A DNA stretch of 16,514 nt from an uncultured Clostridia bacterium (GTDB lineage: Bacteria > Bacillota > Clostridia > Christensenellales > Borkfalkiaceae), in contig CAMOXE010000077.1 of the NCBI GenBank assembly GCA_946628865.1, forward strand, positions 1-16,514, read 5' to 3'. Made by a program: the position numbers and the translations under genes. The first letter of the stretch is position 1; each line of letters starts with the position of its first letter. Below, piece after piece: positions 14,290 to 16,514 of this stretch. Under the pieces are notes generated by a model, which saw only the letters and a program-made list of their open reading frames with translations, made no database searches and was not told where the DNA came from.

Positions 14290-15104
14290 ACGTAAGCGTT
14301 CACCCGATATTCTTCATATTCGGAATATACTTTGCCGCAACCGGCAAAGTATTTTCTTTTCTCGTATTTACTTTTTCCGCCGTAATTCACGAACTCGGCC
14401 ACGCCTATGCGGCTGAAAAATGCGGCTATAAGTTGAAAAAGATAACTTTAATGCCTTACGGCGCCGTTATTTCCGGCGATATACACGGCATAAAATATTC
14501 GGACGAAATAAAGGTCGTGTTGGCGGGACCGCTGGTCAATTTATGCGTCGCGGTATCGACGCTCGCGCTGTGGTGGGTATATCCGCCGAGTTATCCGTAT
14601 ACGGAACTCTGTTTTACGGCAAACGCGTCGCTTTTTCTGATAAATCTTATTCCCGCTTACCCGCTCGACGGCGGAAGATTTTTACTTGCCACGCTGAGTT
14701 TATATCTAAAGCGCGCCACGGCGGTAAAAATAGCGAAGGTAACGGGGTATATATTCGCGTGCGTGCTTTTAGGCGCGTTCGTGTATTCCGTGTATACGGA
14801 AATAAATTTCACGATACTTTTTTTCTCGCTGTTTATACTTTTCGGCTCGATCGACGTGAAAAACGAGAGCGTATATATAAGAGTATACGGCAACTATTCG
14901 ACTGTTTCCATAAAGAATTACAAGGAGATAAAGACGGTTGCGGTAAATTCGGATTGCACGGTAAAAAACTTTCTGGAACTTGCCGACGGCGACGCTCTGT
15001 ATCGGCTATATGTCTATGACGAAAGCGGCGTATTCAGGGTGATAGAGCCGAGCGAACTCTCGTCTATACTTGAAAAGAAATCCATATATGAAAAATTGAT
15101 ATAA
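14277..15104 (+). CDS. spoIVFB: SpoIVFB-like site-2 intramembrane metalloprotease
   Basis: Encodes 275 residues of peptidase family M50B. The zinc motif HELGH is at 38-42 (His38, Glu39, His42) inside a membrane segment, and the third ligand is Asp131 in NLIPAYPLDGGR (123-134). About six hydrophobic segments cover residues 8-190. Residues 205-275 form a C-terminal soluble region resembling the CBS domain of SpoIVFB, which in Bacillus senses ATP. The known role is to cut pro-sigma-K in the mother cell on a signal relayed through SpoIVFA. The start overlaps spoIVFA by 13 nt with AAGGTGG at 14261-14267 as ribosome binding site. The usual Bacillus neighbours rplU and rpmA are absent. A sporulation role is inferred; a general S2P acting on another membrane substrate cannot be excluded. 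Confidence 0.88.
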   Translation: MGKLNVSVHPIFFIFGIYFAATGKVFSFLVFTFSAVIHELGHAYAAEKCGYKLKKITLMPYGAVISGDIHGIKYSDEIKVVLAGPLVNLCVAVSTLALWWVYPPSYPYTELCFTANASLFLINLIPAYPLDGGRFLLATLSLYLKRATAVKIAKVTGYIFACVLLGAFVYSVYTEINFTILFFSLFILFGSIDVKNESVYIRVYGNYSTVSIKNYKEIKTVAVNSDCTVKNFLELADGDALYRLYVYDESGVFRVIEPSELSSILEKKSIYEKLI

Positions 15105-15107
15105 ACC

Positions 15108-15138
15108 AAGTGGCTACCGCCGAACGCGGTAGCCACTT
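15108..15138. terminator. Hairpin terminator between spoIVFB and the ABC permease gene
   Basis: A perfect 13-bp stem AAGTGGCTACCGC with its complement (15108-15120 and 15126-15138) and loop CGAAC. It stands between convergent genes. The T tract is short and interrupted on both sides (TTTAATCTT on plus), so it is a moderate terminator. Confidence 0.75.
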
Positions 15139-15150
15139 TAATCTTGATAT

Positions 15151-16383
15151 TCAATCCTTTTTAAACCCGAGTTTTATAAGTTCTATGAATTTTGGCTTGT
15201 TTCCGTACATAAGCACGCCGAATCTGTAAATCTTAGCGGACAATATTCCTACGCCTATTACAGAGCCGATAAGTATAAATATCGAAATAGCAATCTCGTA
15301 CCAGGCTACCGTTCCCATCGCGATTTTCGTAAACATCGCCATGGGCGAGGTAAACGGCAGGTAAGAACATATCGTCATCAGTATTCCGTTTACGTTTCCG
15401 CTCGTCATAGCCGTTATTACGACGAAAAATCCGAATAAAAACAAAAACGTTATCGGCATTACCGAAGTGTTTATGTCCTCGAGTTTGGTCGCGGTTGAGC
15501 CTATCGCGCCGTATAAAAACGCGTATATCAAAAACCCGAGTACGAAGAACGTGAGCATAAACAAAAACAGCGAAAACGGCATGTTGAATATAGACTGTAT
15601 TATCGGGTTACTCAGTCCCGCCTTGTTGATATTGAAGAAAAGTATCGCCGAGCCGAACACTACGAGCAGTTGCGTAAATCCCGCAAGGCACGCCGCAAGC
15701 ACCTTTCCGAACATCATATGCGAGGGCTTTGCGCTTGTAATTAAAACTTCCATCGCCTTGGAACTCTTCTCGGTTGCAACGCCGGTTGCGACCATTTGTC
15801 CGTATAAAAGTATTACCATATACAGCGCGAAAATCATTATATAAGTATATAAAAAGTTTGCCGCCTGATCCTTGCCGAGAGTTACCGTCTCGCCGTCGAT
15901 CGTCGCCGTAAGTATGGCTATAGCGTCGTTATCTTCAATTCCTTTGTCTTTAAGCGCGTTCAGACGGTATACCGCAAGTAACGCCTCTTCTGCGGTTTGG
16001 GCGTTCATATCGTAGAGCGTCAAGTTGTCCACGAGATATTTATACTTCGTCGGAGAATAGACTATAAACGCGCACTCCGCCTCGCCGGAAGTTATCTTTT
16101 CGCGAATTGTATCCTCGTTTTCCGTAGTTTCCACTATTCTATATGTGGAAAAGGTGTCGCTAAAGCAGGATTTGACGAAGTCTTTGATTTCGCTGTCCTC
16201 GCTTTTTACAAGCATTACGGGGTAATTAGAAACTTCGTCGTCTACGCTTATAGAAGAAATGATATTCGGCAAAAAAGTCGCAAGCGCGATTACGGCGACT
16301 AAAAATATCGTAATGCCGATAAAAATCTTGTTTTTAAAGTAGCCCTTAAGTTCAAATTTAAAAATCGTCCAAAACTGTTTCAT
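15151..16383 (-). CDS. ABC-2 type transporter permease, NatB-like
   Basis: Encodes 410 residues. The layout is that of NatB-type permeases: an N-terminal FWTIFKFELKGYFKNKIF segment, a first transmembrane helix at about residues 20-42, a large extracytoplasmic domain to about 175, then five more helices. The cytoplasmic coupling segment SSKAMEVLITSAKPSHMMFGK (around residues 206-227) matches the conserved E..MEVL.TS region of sodium-extrusion and related ABC-2 exporters. It starts 3 nt after the stop of the ATPase gene, and a GGGGG run in the end of that gene can serve as ribosome binding site. The substrate is unknown; sodium, lipids or peptides are all possible for this family. It ends before the hairpin shared with spoIVFB. 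Confidence 0.87.
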   Translation of the reverse strand: MKQFWTIFKFELKGYFKNKIFIGITIFLVAVIALATFLPNIISSISVDDEVSNYPVMLVKSEDSEIKDFVKSCFSDTFSTYRIVETTENEDTIREKITSGEAECAFIVYSPTKYKYLVDNLTLYDMNAQTAEEALLAVYRLNALKDKGIEDNDAIAILTATIDGETVTLGKDQAANFLYTYIMIFALYMVILLYGQMVATGVATEKSSKAMEVLITSAKPSHMMFGKVLAACLAGFTQLLVVFGSAILFFNINKAGLSNPIIQSIFNMPFSLFLFMLTFFVLGFLIYAFLYGAIGSTATKLEDINTSVMPITFLFLFGFFVVITAMTSGNVNGILMTICSYLPFTSPMAMFTKIAMGTVAWYEIAISIFILIGSVIGVGILSAKIYRFGVLMYGNKPKFIELIKLGFKKD

Positions 16384-16386
16384 GGT

Positions 16387-16514
16387 TTAGTCCCCCGCAT
16401 ATTCCACGAATATATCGTTGAGCGACGGCTCGAACACCTTAATTTCGTCGAGGTCGTAGTTTTCGGCAAGCCGTTTCATCACCTCGCGTTTCTCGCTCGG
16501 GGAGTTTAGTTTAA
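16387..16514 (-). CDS. ABC transporter ATP-binding protein, C-terminal fragment (NatA-like, cut by window edge)
   Basis: Reading the minus strand from the window edge gives an open frame of 41 residues ending in FEPSLNDIFVEYAGD and a TAA at 16389-16387. The pattern PSLNDIF followed by a short acidic or polar end is typical of the extreme C-terminus of NatA-type ABC ATPases that partner ABC-2 permeases. The Walker motifs lie outside the window. Only three bases separate its stop from the permease ATG, so the two are translationally coupled and form one exporter. Confidence 0.85.
   Translation of the reverse strand, partial: KLNSPSEKREVMKRLAENYDLDEIKVFEPSLNDIFVEYAGD

Noticed and set aside
1..16514. 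CRISPR arrays, tRNA or rRNA genes, T-box leaders, prophage or toxin-antitoxin genes
   Set aside because: None could be recognised on either strand.

Overview
This window looks like chromosomal DNA from an uncultured, probably endospore-forming member of the Bacillota (class Clostridia or a close relative). The reasons are whiA, a SpoIVFA/SpoIVFB-like pair, a membrane-hairpin SbcC-type ATPase of the YhaN kind, strong AGGAGG-type ribosome binding sites, TTG/GTG start usage and sigma-A-type promoters. A finer taxonomic placement is not possible from this sequence alone. The DNA is densely coding. The only stretch over 300 bases without a gene is 1-350, which holds a 242-bp element with 28-bp perfect terminal inverted repeats and then a short promoter-like region.

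Layout. (1) 1-242: non-coding inverted-repeat element. (2) 351-5052, plus strand: a lipoprotein resembling a solute-binding protein, then a tight run murB - PHP phosphoesterase - whiA - trpS, closed by a 20-bp-stem terminator at 5100-5145 that also serves the convergent gene. (3) 5235-5840, minus strand: an Sfp-type phosphopantetheinyl transferase with a perfect-consensus promoter placed so that its mRNA should be leaderless. It is divergent from (4) 5942-11660, a four-gene plus-strand operon: YbhN/UPF0104 membrane protein - GT4 glycosyltransferase - SbcD-like nuclease - SbcC/YhaN-like ATPase. (5) 11695-12961: a promoter, a yybP-ykoY-type Mn2+ riboswitch with its own terminator, a CaCA cation antiporter and a terminator. 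(6) 13034-15104: a Sel1-repeat protein, then overlapping spoIVFA-like and spoIVFB-like genes, ending in a hairpin shared with the convergent gene. (7) 15151-16514, minus strand: an ABC-2 (NatB-like) permease and, just upstream of it, the C-terminal 41 residues of its ATPase, cut by the window edge.

How the genes work together. Region 2 combines cell-wall precursor synthesis, a cell-division regulator and a tRNA synthetase. Region 4 pairs a likely glycolipid/polyprenyl-type membrane step with a DNA end-processing nuclease complex. Region 5 links a cation exporter to manganese sensing, so the exporter is a candidate Mn2+ efflux pump. Region 6 is a sporulation module for regulated intramembrane proteolysis, probably of pro-sigma-K, with an unexplained Sel1 protein upstream. 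The most useful leads are the riboswitch-antiporter pairing, the leaderless/divergent promoter at 5841-5941, the inverted-repeat element at 1-242, and the Sel1 gene with its phased direct repeats next to spoIVF.
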